Shown here one piece after another: positions 7,421-13,694 of a stretch of DNA of 22,343 nt. The notes beneath the pieces were generated by a model that saw nothing but the letters and a program-made list of their open reading frames with translations, had not been told where the DNA came from and did not search any database. The stretch spans positions 1-22,343 of the IMG/VR virus record IMGVR_UViG_3300031857_001526; one strand, given 5' to 3'. Each line of letters starts with the position of its first letter. Within the stretch, counting starts at the first letter, position 1. Source of the DNA: a virus. The position numbers and the translations under genes are program-made.

Positions 7421-7506
7421 GTGAGTTGCACCACTTATTAATTTACTGCCCCAACGGGTAATCGGCTTGTGCAACGGCCTTTTACTCTTAGGGGCAAATC
7501 TTTTTT
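7421..7506 (+). ncRNA. Candidate structured 5' leader with pseudoknot potential
   Basis: GTTGCAC (7425-7431) can pair with GTGCAAC (7469-7475), and TGCCCC (7447-7452) with GGGGCA (7491-7496). The two stems interlock, as in an H-type pseudoknot. A T-run follows (7501-7506) directly before the ATG at 7507. This could be a regulatory leader or an attenuator; no known riboswitch is recognised. Confidence 0.35.
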
Positions 7507-7689
7507 ATGAAGGTTTTATGTATCAACAGCGTTTGCGGTTTAAAGGAACTGGAAACGTACACACCCACAGAAACTTATCGTGGTCATTATTTAATTGATG
7601 GATTTTATTACCATCTTTCTTGCTTTCTTCCATTATCCGACCTTGATGAAAATATTTTAATGGCTAAAAGACATAGAAAAAATGGCTAA
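7507..7689 (+). CDS. Small hypothetical protein with Cys residues
   Basis: 60 residues: MKVLCINSVCGLKELETYTP, then a YRGHYLIDGFYYHLSCFLPL segment and a basic tail MAKRHRKNG. Three cysteines and the alternating aromatic residues suggest a small beta-rich domain. I do not recognise the family. Its position directly after a promoter and structured leader, with an 8-base overlap with the helicase-loader gene downstream, indicates that it heads the replication sub-operon. The function is unknown. Confidence 0.65.
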   Translation: MKVLCINSVCGLKELETYTPTETYRGHYLIDGFYYHLSCFLPLSDLDENILMAKRHRKNG

Positions 7690-8293
7690 AGACCCTGCAC
7701 TTTTATTTTACCCTAATGATTACATTGGAGGCACTTTAGGTATGAGCTTTGAAGAAAAAGGGGCTTATATGGAAATTCTTATGATGCAGTTTAATAGAGG
7801 TCATATGAGCGAAGATATGATTTTAAAAGTAGTTGGAAATCTTTGGCAATCATTTAAAAACAAGTTTGTACAGGATGAAAACGGTTTTTACTATAACATA
7901 AGACTTCAGGAGGAAAAAGAAAAGAGGGCTGCATATACTGAATCAAGGCGTAAAAATAAAGAAGGTAAGAATCAATACACAAAAAGTGGTCATATGACCT
8001 CACATATGACAGGTCATATGGAAAATGAAAATAGAAATATAAATAATACTATAAATACAATAATACAAGAAGGTGAAATTTCTTTAGAAAATTGCTTAGA
8101 AATAGCCTTAAAAGATGAAAGATGGTTAAGACTAAACAAAACCTCAAAACCTGAATTAGAAATATTCAATGAAAAACTAATGACCGAAGGAGTTAACTAC
8201 AAAACACCGATTGATTACAAAACACACTTTGCCCGTTGGAAGAAAAAAGACCCCCAAGAATTAAAAACCCAAAAAACCTTTATTTACAAATGA
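7682..8293 (+). CDS. DUF1376-type replication initiator / helicase loader
   Basis: 203 residues. The N-terminal 90 residues (DPALLFYPNDYIGGTLGMSF, EEKGAYMEILMMQFNRGHMS, ...FYYNIRLQEEK) match the DUF1376 domain, a winged-helix-like DNA-binding domain of phage replication proteins. A low-complexity linker (about 100-130) follows, then a C-terminal part with PIDYKTHFARWKKKDPQE, resembling the end of DnaD/DnaT-like helicase loaders. It probably binds the origin and recruits the DnaB helicase encoded next, whose ATG overlaps its stop (8290-8293). The linker is encoded by a 12-bp-period repeat that may be the origin itself. Confidence 0.78.
   Translation: MAKDPALLFYPNDYIGGTLGMSFEEKGAYMEILMMQFNRGHMSEDMILKVVGNLWQSFKNKFVQDENGFYYNIRLQEEKEKRAAYTESRRKNKEGKNQYTKSGHMTSHMTGHMENENRNINNTINTIIQEGEISLENCLEIALKDERWLRLNKTSKPELEIFNEKLMTEGVNYKTPIDYKTHFARWKKKDPQELKTQKTFIYK
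7988..8072 (+). repeat. Three 12-bp iterons plus AT-rich stretch, candidate phage origin
   Basis: CATATG cores occur at 7991, 8003 and 8015, exactly 12 bases apart, the first inside a perfect 12-base palindrome GGTCATATGACC (7988-7999). A fourth related core lies at 7802. About 50 bases of very AT-rich sequence follow (8021-8072). Iterons then an AT-rich unwinding zone inside the initiator/loader gene is the layout of the lambda origin within gene O. The repeat also encodes a four-residue peptide repeat ending His-Met, so coding constraint is an alternative. Confidence 0.5.
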
Positions 8294-9588
8294 CACCCCC
8301 ATTTTCAATAGAAGCCGAAAAAACAGTAATAGGAACAGTATTAAGAACCCCTAATGTTTTACCACTTGCTATTCAAGAGTTAAAGCCTGAATATTTTTAC
8401 CGTAATGAACACCGTATTATTTACGAAGCAATGGTTGAACTTTTCCAAAAGGGTATAGGGGTTGATTTAATTACAGTTTTTAACGAAGTAACCAAGAAGC
8501 TCAACCCGTTTAACATGGCTGAACTGGTTGAATTTGATAAGAACGTAATTTCCAACATTCACTTTGATTACCATGTTTCTTTGGTTAAAGACAAATGGGT
8601 AAAAAGAGAGTTGATACGCTTAAGCTCAAAAACAATGTCAAATGCAGCCAATGAAACCGCATCAGCTAAAGAATTGATTGCAGAACATAACGGTGAATTA
8701 TACGGCATCAGCCACGAGATACAAAGGGATTTACATATTGGACAGCTTTTGTCCAAATTAGTTATCGAAAGAAGCGAAAGAAAACAAGGAATGAGAGGCA
8801 TACCATCGGGTTATTTTTCTTTAGATATGACTTTGAGCGGGTTTATGAAAACTGACTTAGTGATTTTAGCAGGTAGGCCAGGTCAAGGTAAAACCGCTTT
8901 TGCAATTAATTTACTTGTCAATCTTGCCGTAAAACGCAAAGTACCATCTGCTTTCCTTTCTTTAGAAATGACATGGGAGCAGCTTTTAGAACGTATGGAA
9001 TCAGTTTATACAGGAATTGAACACGCTAAACTTACCCAAAACAATTTATCACCACAGGAACAAGATAAAATTTTACTGGCACACGAAGAAATAGGAAACA
9101 GCCCAATTTATTTATCCGATATGCCAAGAGTTGATATAAATACGATTAGAGCCAAAATAAGCCTGTTTAAGGCTAAGTATGATGTGGAGGTAGTTTTCCT
9201 TGACTATTTGCAGTTAGTGGCTGGAACAGGCAGAAAAGAGGCTTACGAGCGGGTTTCAGAGGTTTCGATGGGTTTAAAGGCTATTGCAAAGGAATTTAAC
9301 GTGTGTTTTGTGGCTTTAGCTCAACTTAGCAGGGAAGTAGAAAAACGTAGCGACAAGATGCCGCAAATGAGCGACTTAAAAGAATCGGGGCAAATAGAAC
9401 AGGATGCAGACAGGATAATATTTTTAATGCGGCCTGAATATTACGACATTGAAACTATTATGACAAAAGGCGGTGAAATATCAACAAAGGGTAAAATATT
9501 GGTTAAGGTAGCAAAGAACAGACATGGTTCAATAGGTGAGTTAAATGTAATGAATTGGCAACCTGAATTTATGAGAGTAGTGGAATAA
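8290..9588 (+). CDS. dnaB: Replicative DNA helicase, DnaB family
   Basis: 432 residues from the ATG at 8290. The N-terminal domain (FSIEAEKTVIGTVLRTPNV, YFYRNEHRIIYEAM) is the usual DnaB N-domain. The RecA-like domain has Walker A GRPGQGKT (residues 195-202), the SAFLSLEM segment, Walker B-type VVFLDYLQLV, the ALAQLSREVEKR motif, and SDLKESGQIEQDADRIIFL. It should form the hexameric ring that unwinds DNA at the phage fork. An upstream in-frame TTG (8236) exists but lies inside the loader gene; the ATG gives a 4-base overlap and the expected N-terminus. Confidence 0.96.
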   Translation: MTPPFSIEAEKTVIGTVLRTPNVLPLAIQELKPEYFYRNEHRIIYEAMVELFQKGIGVDLITVFNEVTKKLNPFNMAELVEFDKNVISNIHFDYHVSLVKDKWVKRELIRLSSKTMSNAANETASAKELIAEHNGELYGISHEIQRDLHIGQLLSKLVIERSERKQGMRGIPSGYFSLDMTLSGFMKTDLVILAGRPGQGKTAFAINLLVNLAVKRKVPSAFLSLEMTWEQLLERMESVYTGIEHAKLTQNNLSPQEQDKILLAHEEIGNSPIYLSDMPRVDINTIRAKISLFKAKYDVEVVFLDYLQLVAGTGRKEAYERVSEVSMGLKAIAKEFNVCFVALAQLSREVEKRSDKMPQMSDLKESGQIEQDADRIIFLMRPEYYDIETIMTKGGEISTKGKILVKVAKNRHGSIGELNVMNWQPEFMRVVE

Positions 9589-9614
9589 TTGCAACAGAAT
9601 TGCAAAAATAAATC

Positions 9615-9655
9615 TTGAAAAAGTATTGCAGTATTGGTAAGGTTTTGTATATTTG
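9615..9655 (+). promoter_or_regulatory. Bacteroidota-type promoter with the shared 16-mer
   Basis: TTG at 9626-9628 and TATATTTG at 9648-9655, spaced by 19 bases. The 16-mer TTGAAAAAGTATTGCA (9615-9630) is identical to that at 3598-3613. It drives the genes starting at 9676 and may feed the cassette array downstream. Confidence 0.75.
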
Positions 9656-9675
9656 TGTAACAAAAGCAAAACAAC

Positions 9676-9876
9676 ATGACAACCCCCGCCAAAGTAAACA
9701 AAGAATTAAAGAAGCTGAATATTAACGGTCAAATAGTTAGGGATTTATCAGGGTACTATTATTTTATAGGTGATTTGCTTGATGTAGTTCCAAGCATATT
9801 TGATTTTAACTTAAGCGGATGGACTACCCAAGAAATAATTGACAGAGTAAAAAAATCATTAGAAAATGAAAACTAA
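9676..9876 (+). CDS. Small hypothetical protein
   Basis: 66 residues beginning MTTPAKVNKELKKLNINGQI and ending with a helical WTTQEIIDRVKKSLENEN. It has no cysteines, signal peptide or membrane helix. The N-terminal half looks like a short helix followed by strands with many aromatics (SGYYYFIGDLL). The family is not recognised. It is the first gene after the duplicated promoter and overlaps the next small gene by 11 bases. Confidence 0.65.
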   Translation: MTTPAKVNKELKKLNINGQIVRDLSGYYYFIGDLLDVVPSIFDFNLSGWTTQEIIDRVKKSLENEN

Positions 9877-10018
9877 ACACGGAGGCCACCGCAAAGGTTC
9901 AGGAGCTAAGTTAAAATACGGTGAGCCTACTACTCCCGTAGTTATAAGAGTACCAAAAAGCAGGGTTAAAGAGTTTAGAGCCTTTGTAGGGGTGGAGTTA
10001 AAAAAATGGCAGCGATGA
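9866..10018 (+). CDS. Short ribbon-helix-helix-like protein
   Basis: 50 residues. The N-terminus is Gly/Lys/His-rich (MKTKHGGHRKGSGAKLKYGE), a type common in small phage DNA-binding proteins, and TTPVVIRVPKSRVKEFRAFV fits a ribbon-helix-helix: a beta strand with alternating residues followed by a helix. That fold binds DNA as a dimer, so a small repressor or accessory is likely. Its stop lies in a dense overlap with the following gene (an alternative ATG at 10015 overlaps the TGA at 10016-10018). Confidence 0.65.
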   Translation: MKTKHGGHRKGSGAKLKYGEPTTPVVIRVPKSRVKEFRAFVGVELKKWQR

Positions 10019-10290
10019 ACTTCATTGAATCGCTCACCATCCCAGCAGTAGGCTGGATGAATCAAATTGAAAGTAAAGCAGGTATTGAAGCCGTTAAACG
10101 CTGCATCGGTAATTCAGGAGTTATAAGAGAAATGCTGGCAAAAGGTTATCAGGTAATTAAAAACGAAAAGCCTATTCAATCCGCACCCTATGAAACTAAA
10201 TTAAAACTGTGGGACGAATCAAAAATATTTTGTGAACATGATAGGATGGAGTTTTGCGAAGCGGTTTGGTTTTGGGAGTGTGCGAAGTAA
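10006..10290 (+). CDS. Hypothetical protein, last gene before the cassette array
   Basis: 94 residues (91 if the ATG at 10015 is used; that ATG gives the ATGA overlap common in this operon, while a GGAG lies upstream of 10006). It is mixed helical and contains several Cys and Trp residues near the C-terminus (FCEAVWFWECAK). The family is not recognised. Its TAA (10288-10290) is part of the AAGTAAC core of the first attC-like site, as in two genes of the array. No complementary cassette start is seen upstream, so I place it as a phage gene at the array border rather than a certain cassette gene. Confidence 0.65.
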   Translation: MAAMNFIESLTIPAVGWMNQIESKAGIEAVKRCIGNSGVIREMLAKGYQVIKNEKPIQSAPYETKLKLWDESKIFCEHDRMEFCEAVWFWECAK

Positions 10291-10412
10291 CGTTTGCAGC
10301 TTTGCGATGTGTGGGCTTTGGAATACCAATGGTCAACACTTGCACTACTGCCAAATAGGATTACAAAAGATGAATTAACCACGTCTGCCCACATATTGCA
10401 AAACTGTTTGTC
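10285..10412 (+). repeat. attC-like site A (left border of array)
   Basis: The R''-like core AAGTAAC is at 10285-10291. Left arm 10297-10316 and right arm 10387-10406 pair at 17 of 20 positions; all three differences are transitions. The arms enclose a 70-base loop. The right core GTT at 10406-10408 is followed by TGTCATGTGC, only an imperfect partner of the end of the next cassette. Confidence 0.7.
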
Positions 10413-10447
10413 ATGTGCAGTACGGTAAATTATAAAGAATTAAAAAT

Positions 10448-10846
10448 ATGAAACAAGTAAATTTATTTGGTCAAGAGTTTGCACCAAATCAAGATGAACA
10501 AAAGTATTCATCAAAGATTGAAGCACCTATTTATGAGCCTAAAAACGCAAAACCACACTTAATGGAACTTTGCGATAAAAGCAAAACTCATAGATTAATA
10601 AGAGAAATTGATATGTCTAATTTGCCTATTGAAGAAAAGAACTTTTTAATGGATGCAGCAAGGAGGCACAATGTTTTTAACTATGAAAAAATAGCTGATT
10701 ACTATGCTCACGCTACACACGAAATGCAACAATTAATGGAACGCAGTGGATTAGTAATTATAGACTTTGAAAAGGCTATTCAATATGGATTTGTAAAATT
10801 ATCAGAAGAAATAAAAACTCAATACCTTACTGAATATGGAGAATAA
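10448..10846 (+). CDS. Conserved-looking phage protein, partner of the glycosyltransferase
   Basis: 132 residues. A flexible N-terminus (MKQVNLFGQEFAPNQDE) leads to a helical domain with THRLIREIDMSNLPIEEKNF, ARRHNVFNYEKIADYYAHAT and QLMERSGLVIIDFEKAIQYG. No catalytic motif, membrane segment or signal peptide is seen. The sequence has the feel of conserved phage proteins found next to DNA-modification or ParB-like genes, but I cannot name a family. It overlaps the glycosyltransferase gene by 11 bases, so the two form a unit carried in cassette 1. Confidence 0.75.
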   Translation: MKQVNLFGQEFAPNQDEQKYSSKIEAPIYEPKNAKPHLMELCDKSKTHRLIREIDMSNLPIEEKNFLMDAARRHNVFNYEKIADYYAHATHEMQQLMERSGLVIIDFEKAIQYGFVKLSEEIKTQYLTEYGE

Positions 10847-11693
10847 AGATTTTTGCGTATTTGTTATATCGCACGGAAGACCAAACGATTTATACACAGT
10901 TGATACATTAAAAAAATATAATTACACAGGTTCGTTTTATATTGTATTGGATGATGAAGATAAAACTATTGAGCAGTATAAAAAAAAATACAACAATATA
11001 TTGGTTTTTGATAAAAAACAAATTGCTGATTTGACAGATGAAGGCAATAATTTCGACAATAGAAGAACCACTACACACGCAAGAAACGCCTGTTTTGATT
11101 TAGCTTATAATCTTGGGTTTAAGTATTTTTTAGTTTTAGATGATGATTACACAGTTTTCAGGTATAGGTACATAGATAAATACATAACAAAAGGTTATGT
11201 TCAAAATTTAGATGAATTATTTTTGAAAACATTTAATTATTATGAAAAATGTAATTTTACATCAATAGCGTTTGCGCAAGGTGGCGATTTTATAGGCGGT
11301 GAAGGATGCGGACTTTTAAAGAATTATTTGTATAATAGCAAAAAGTGTATGAATAGTTTTTTTTGTAGCACGGATAGAAGATTTTGGTTTGTCGGTCAAT
11401 TAAATGAAGATGTAAATACTTATGTTTCATTAAGTGCAAAAGGGCATTTATTTTTAACAATCCCATTTATAGGACTTGAACAGAAAGCAACACAAAAAAC
11501 AAAAGGCGGTATGACTGATGCCTATTTAAAATATGGAACATTTGTGAAAAGTTTTACAACTGTAATGTTTCAACCAAGTAGTGTATTTGTGGCGATGATG
11601 GGATTTACAGAAAATAGACTTCATCATAGAGTAATACAACGTAAAACAAGCCCTATGATATTAGATGAAAAGTATAAAAAATTTAATCATTAA
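10836..11693 (+). CDS. GT-A glycosyltransferase, TET-associated (TAGT)-like, probable DNA-base modifier
   Basis: 285 residues. The N-terminus (FVISHGRPNDLYTVDTL) is the nucleotide-sugar strand/loop of a GT-A fold, FKYFLVLDDDYTVFRYRY carries the metal-binding DxD motif (Asp102-Asp104), and HARNACFDLAYNLG precedes it as in phage TET-associated glycosyltransferases. A later GGMTDAYLKYGTF region and FQPSSVFVAMMG complete the family-like layout. Such enzymes are thought to glycosylate hydroxylated pyrimidines in phage DNA to resist restriction. No TET/JBP oxygenase or hydroxymethylase is in this window, so the acceptor is unknown; a capsule or surface glycan is the alternative. Confidence 0.72.
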   Translation: MENKDFCVFVISHGRPNDLYTVDTLKKYNYTGSFYIVLDDEDKTIEQYKKKYNNILVFDKKQIADLTDEGNNFDNRRTTTHARNACFDLAYNLGFKYFLVLDDDYTVFRYRYIDKYITKGYVQNLDELFLKTFNYYEKCNFTSIAFAQGGDFIGGEGCGLLKNYLYNSKKCMNSFFCSTDRRFWFVGQLNEDVNTYVSLSAKGHLFLTIPFIGLEQKATQKTKGGMTDAYLKYGTFVKSFTTVMFQPSSVFVAMMGFTENRLHHRVIQRKTSPMILDEKYKKFNH

Positions 11694-11733
11694 ATCATTA
11701 GAGGGTGGGCAAAAAAAAATTAAAACAAATTGC

Positions 11734-11869
11734 GCATAACGTAAAAGTATTGCTGAAGGCGGGATATTCACGGTTCGTCCGCCCAGTAGCTTAATAGATA
11801 AAGTTGATTTGCGAACCATTGTTGATAGCGGTTACGTCTGCCCCGCTTTTAGCAATACAAATGTTGGCA
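11734..11869 (+). repeat. attC-like site B
   Basis: R''-like core GCATAAC 11734-11740; left arm 11747-11763 and right arm 11842-11858 pair at 15 of 17 positions (two transitions); right core GTTGGCA 11863-11869. The start GTTGGCAGCA matches, as reverse complement, the end of the next cassette at 12070-12079. Confidence 0.8.
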
Positions 11870-11882
11870 GCAGTTATCTTTT

Positions 11883-12068
11883 ATGAAAGTCAAATTAACT
11901 ATTGAAGTAGAACTTGAAGATGGTTATATACTTCATGCCGATGATGAAGAAAGAGAGTGGTTTGAAACAGAAGTGTTGGCAGGTGATGGAAGTCTTTTAC
12001 TTCACTCAAATGAAGTCGGAGACACCGTTGGTACAGTAAGGAAGGTGCAAATCTTAGGGTACTCCTAA
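11883..12068 (+). CDS. Small cassette-encoded hypothetical protein
   Basis: 61 residues, acidic and strand-rich: MKVKLTIEVELEDGYILHAD, then DEEREWFETEVL, ending VGTVRKVQILGYS. Likely a small beta-sheet protein; no recognised family. It is the sole gene of cassette 2 (about 216 bases between the recombination points), starting 14 bases after the attC core and ending 5 bases before the next. Tiny single-gene cassettes of unknown function are typical of chromosomal integrons. ATG at 11883 is the only good start. Confidence 0.7.
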   Translation: MKVKLTIEVELEDGYILHADDEEREWFETEVLAGDGSLLLHSNEVGDTVGTVRKVQILGYS

Positions 12069-12072
12069 TTGC

Positions 12073-12165
12073 TGCCAACGTTTTGTGGCTTGGCGAAGGC
12101 TGCCTAACGGATGCTCAATTTTCGCACAAATTTCAATGGCAGCTTTTGCCAAACCGCTGTTATGT
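12073..12165 (+). repeat. attC-like site C
   Basis: R''-like core TGCCAAC 12073-12079; left arm 12085-12104 and right arm 12138-12157 pair at 16 of 20 positions (four transitions); right core GTTATGT 12159-12165. The shortest site, 93 bases, in the normal attC length range. GTTATGTGC matches the cassette end at 12473-12481. Confidence 0.82.
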
Positions 12166-12204
12166 GCTAGGCGGTTTATCAGCACTGAATTTAAAACTTA
12201 ACAA

Positions 12205-12480
12205 ATGAATACCAAAAGAAAAGAAAAGATTAAGCAAGAAGCAAAAAGAAGACTAAATGAATGGCTTAAAAACTCAACATTTGATGAAATGTCTGTATGT
12301 GGTAGTTTTATTAGATTTAATATGTCTATTGGTTTAAGTGGTTACCCATTTGAAAAACCTGAATGGATGAAAGACAAAAAGTTTAACAAATTTATTTCAG
12401 ATGAAGAATTTGATTCTATGGATTATGACGAAATAATGTCAGAACTTTTTGAGTTAGCACAGTCAGAGCCTTGCACATAA
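12205..12480 (+). CDS. Small cassette-encoded hypothetical protein
   Basis: 91 residues: a basic N-terminal helix (TKRKEKIKQEAKRRLNEWLK) followed by an acidic C-terminal part (DEEFDSMDYDEIMSELFELA) with a short Cys-containing middle (VCGSFIRFNMSIGLSGYPF). No recognised domain or membrane segment. Sole gene of cassette 3. The TAA stop (12478-12480) is part of the ACATAAC core of attC-like site D, so the recombination site supplies the stop codon. The charge polarity could suit a toxin-antitoxin or nucleic-acid partner, but that is speculation. Confidence 0.7.
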   Translation: MNTKRKEKIKQEAKRRLNEWLKNSTFDEMSVCGSFIRFNMSIGLSGYPFEKPEWMKDKKFNKFISDEEFDSMDYDEIMSELFELAQSEPCT

Positions 12481-12608
12481 CGTTCAGCCCGCTTTGTGCT
12501 GTGGCGGCAAATGCAGCACAACAGTTCAATATTGATTAACAGTTAAAATACATTCAAATGTCAAATAGTAATTCGTCAGCCTCCATAGCACAAAACGGCT
12601 TGTTAGCC
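12475..12608 (+). repeat. attC-like site D, with a start codon in its loop
   Basis: R''-like core ACATAAC 12475-12481; left arm 12491-12508 and right arm 12579-12596 pair at 15 of 18 positions; right core GTTAGCC 12602-12608. The 70-base loop contains the ATG at 12558 that reads through the right arm into cassette 4. Confidence 0.8.
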
Positions 12609-12806
12609 GCCGTGCTTTCAAAGGTGAAATTTCCCTGTTATTTCGATGAGGGAAGCGGGTTCATACTTGACCAAGATGGCAAGATGATATGTGAAATACG
12701 TGGCTGGGGATGGATACAAAAGTTGGGAGCTGATGCAGAGGCAATGCAAGACGAGTTTGGTAGAAAGATATGTGAGTTGATTAATGGTATGTCGCATGGC
12801 GGCTAA
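12558..12806 (+). CDS. Small cassette-encoded hypothetical protein, N-terminus read from attC
   Basis: 82 residues if started at ATG 12558, which lies in the loop of attC-like site D. The first 15 codons then belong to the attC (including IAQNGL from the right arm), and the cassette proper begins at the Leu-Ala-Ala-Val. GTG at 12612 is an alternative start inside the cassette. The body is small and mixed: FPCYFDEGSGFILDQDGKMI, CEIRGWGWIQKLG, then an acidic helix and GMSHGG. No recognised family. The TAA (12804-12806) is part of the GGCTAAC core of site E. Confidence 0.65.
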   Translation: MSNSNSSASIAQNGLLAAVLSKVKFPCYFDEGSGFILDQDGKMICEIRGWGWIQKLGADAEAMQDEFGRKICELINGMSHGG

Positions 12807-12932
12807 CGTTTTGGGGCTTTGCGAAGGCAGGGCTTTTAACCACTAAATTTAATTATAAAGATGAATGATATATTTAACGAGAATGTTCCTTTGAAAACGG
12901 AAACCCCCGCTTTTGTAAAGCACGTGTTACCA
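12801..12932 (+). repeat. attC-like site E, with a start codon in its loop
   Basis: R''-like core GGCTAAC 12801-12807; left arm 12814-12832 and right arm 12905-12923 pair at 14 of 19 positions; right core GTTACCA 12926-12932. The loop contains the ATG at 12861 of the methyltransferase frame. GTTACCAGCA matches the cassette end at 13695-13704. Confidence 0.8.
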
Positions 12933-13676
12933 GCAGTGCCTTTGTCGGAGGTTTATTTAGAAGATTGTGCAACGGCATTAAAACGCTATGCAGATAACCA
13001 TTTTGATTTGGCAATAGTTGACCCTCCTTATGGGATTGGCGAAGATGGAAGAAAATCAAAAGGCAGAACAACCCGAACTGATGGAACTATAAGAAATGGA
13101 ATTGACAAAAGAAATGGAGCAACTATTTTTAGAAAGACTGCAGATTATTCCATAAAAAATTGGGATGAAAAAGCACCTGATGAAGAATATTTTAAAGAGT
13201 TAATTAGGGTATCTAAAAATCAAATAATATTTGGAGCAAACCACTTTATAGAAAAAATACCAAATGCAAATTCAAGCGGTTGGATAGTTTGGAATAAAGT
13301 AAATGGATGCAGTGATTTTTCAGATTGTGAATTGGCTTGGACATCATTTAATAAAGGAGTTAGAAAGGTTGATTTTATGTGGAATGGAATGTTGCAAGGT
13401 TCAGAAGCTAATGGCTTAATAAGTGAAGGGAATAAAAGCAAGTGTGAAAAAAGAATACACCCGACCCAAAAGCCGAAATACATTTATAAGTGGATATTAA
13501 ATAACTATGCCACAAATGGCGATTTGATTTTAGATACCCATTTAGGAAGTGGAAGCAGTAGGGTTGCTTGTTGGGAAATGAAATTTGATTTTGTAGGATT
13601 TGAAATAGACAAAGAATATTATGAGAAACAAGAAAAGCGTTTTAATGACTTTAAATCACAACTTCGGTTGTTTTAG
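12861..13676 (+). CDS. Beta-class DNA methyltransferase (N6-adenine or N4-cytosine), cassette-borne
   Basis: 271 residues from ATG 12861. Catalytic motif IV is DPPYGIG (residues 54-60) and the AdoMet-binding motif I is DTHLGSGSSRVACWEM (225-240), with FVGFEID after it; HPTQKP at 200-205 is the usual approach to motif I. The order IV...I marks the beta class. Homologues normally begin close to the Glu-Asp-Cys-x-x-x-Leu segment (here EVYLEDCATALKRY, about 30-43), so the first 25 residues, encoded by attC-like site E, are an added leader; GTG at 12936 is an alternative start. No restriction enzyme is adjacent: an orphan methylase that could shield phage DNA. Specificity is unknown. Confidence 0.88.
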   Translation: MNDIFNENVPLKTETPAFVKHVLPAVPLSEVYLEDCATALKRYADNHFDLAIVDPPYGIGEDGRKSKGRTTRTDGTIRNGIDKRNGATIFRKTADYSIKNWDEKAPDEEYFKELIRVSKNQIIFGANHFIEKIPNANSSGWIVWNKVNGCSDFSDCELAWTSFNKGVRKVDFMWNGMLQGSEANGLISEGNKSKCEKRIHPTQKPKYIYKWILNNYATNGDLILDTHLGSGSSRVACWEMKFDFVGFEIDKEYYEKQEKRFNDFKSQLRLF

Positions 13677-13694
13677 CGGTGTCGGTTCTGGCAT

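Noticed and set aside
7988-8021. CRISPR or satellite repeat at the CATATG units
   Set aside because: Only three units of 12 bases without spacers, within a coding frame; an iteron or peptide repeat explains it.
8236-8289. Longer N-terminus for the DnaB helicase from TTG 8236
   Set aside because: These codons lie in the loader gene; the ATG at 8290 gives the expected DnaB N-terminus and a 4-base overlap.
10291-12923. The inverted arms in the spacers as intrinsic terminators
   Set aside because: The loops are 33-78 bases, no T-run follows the right arms, and the matched AAC/GTT cores with cassette-wide pairing fit attC sites better.
12874-13483. Minus-strand open frames opposite the methyltransferase
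   Set aside because: They overlap a protein with intact catalytic motifs and show no features of their own.
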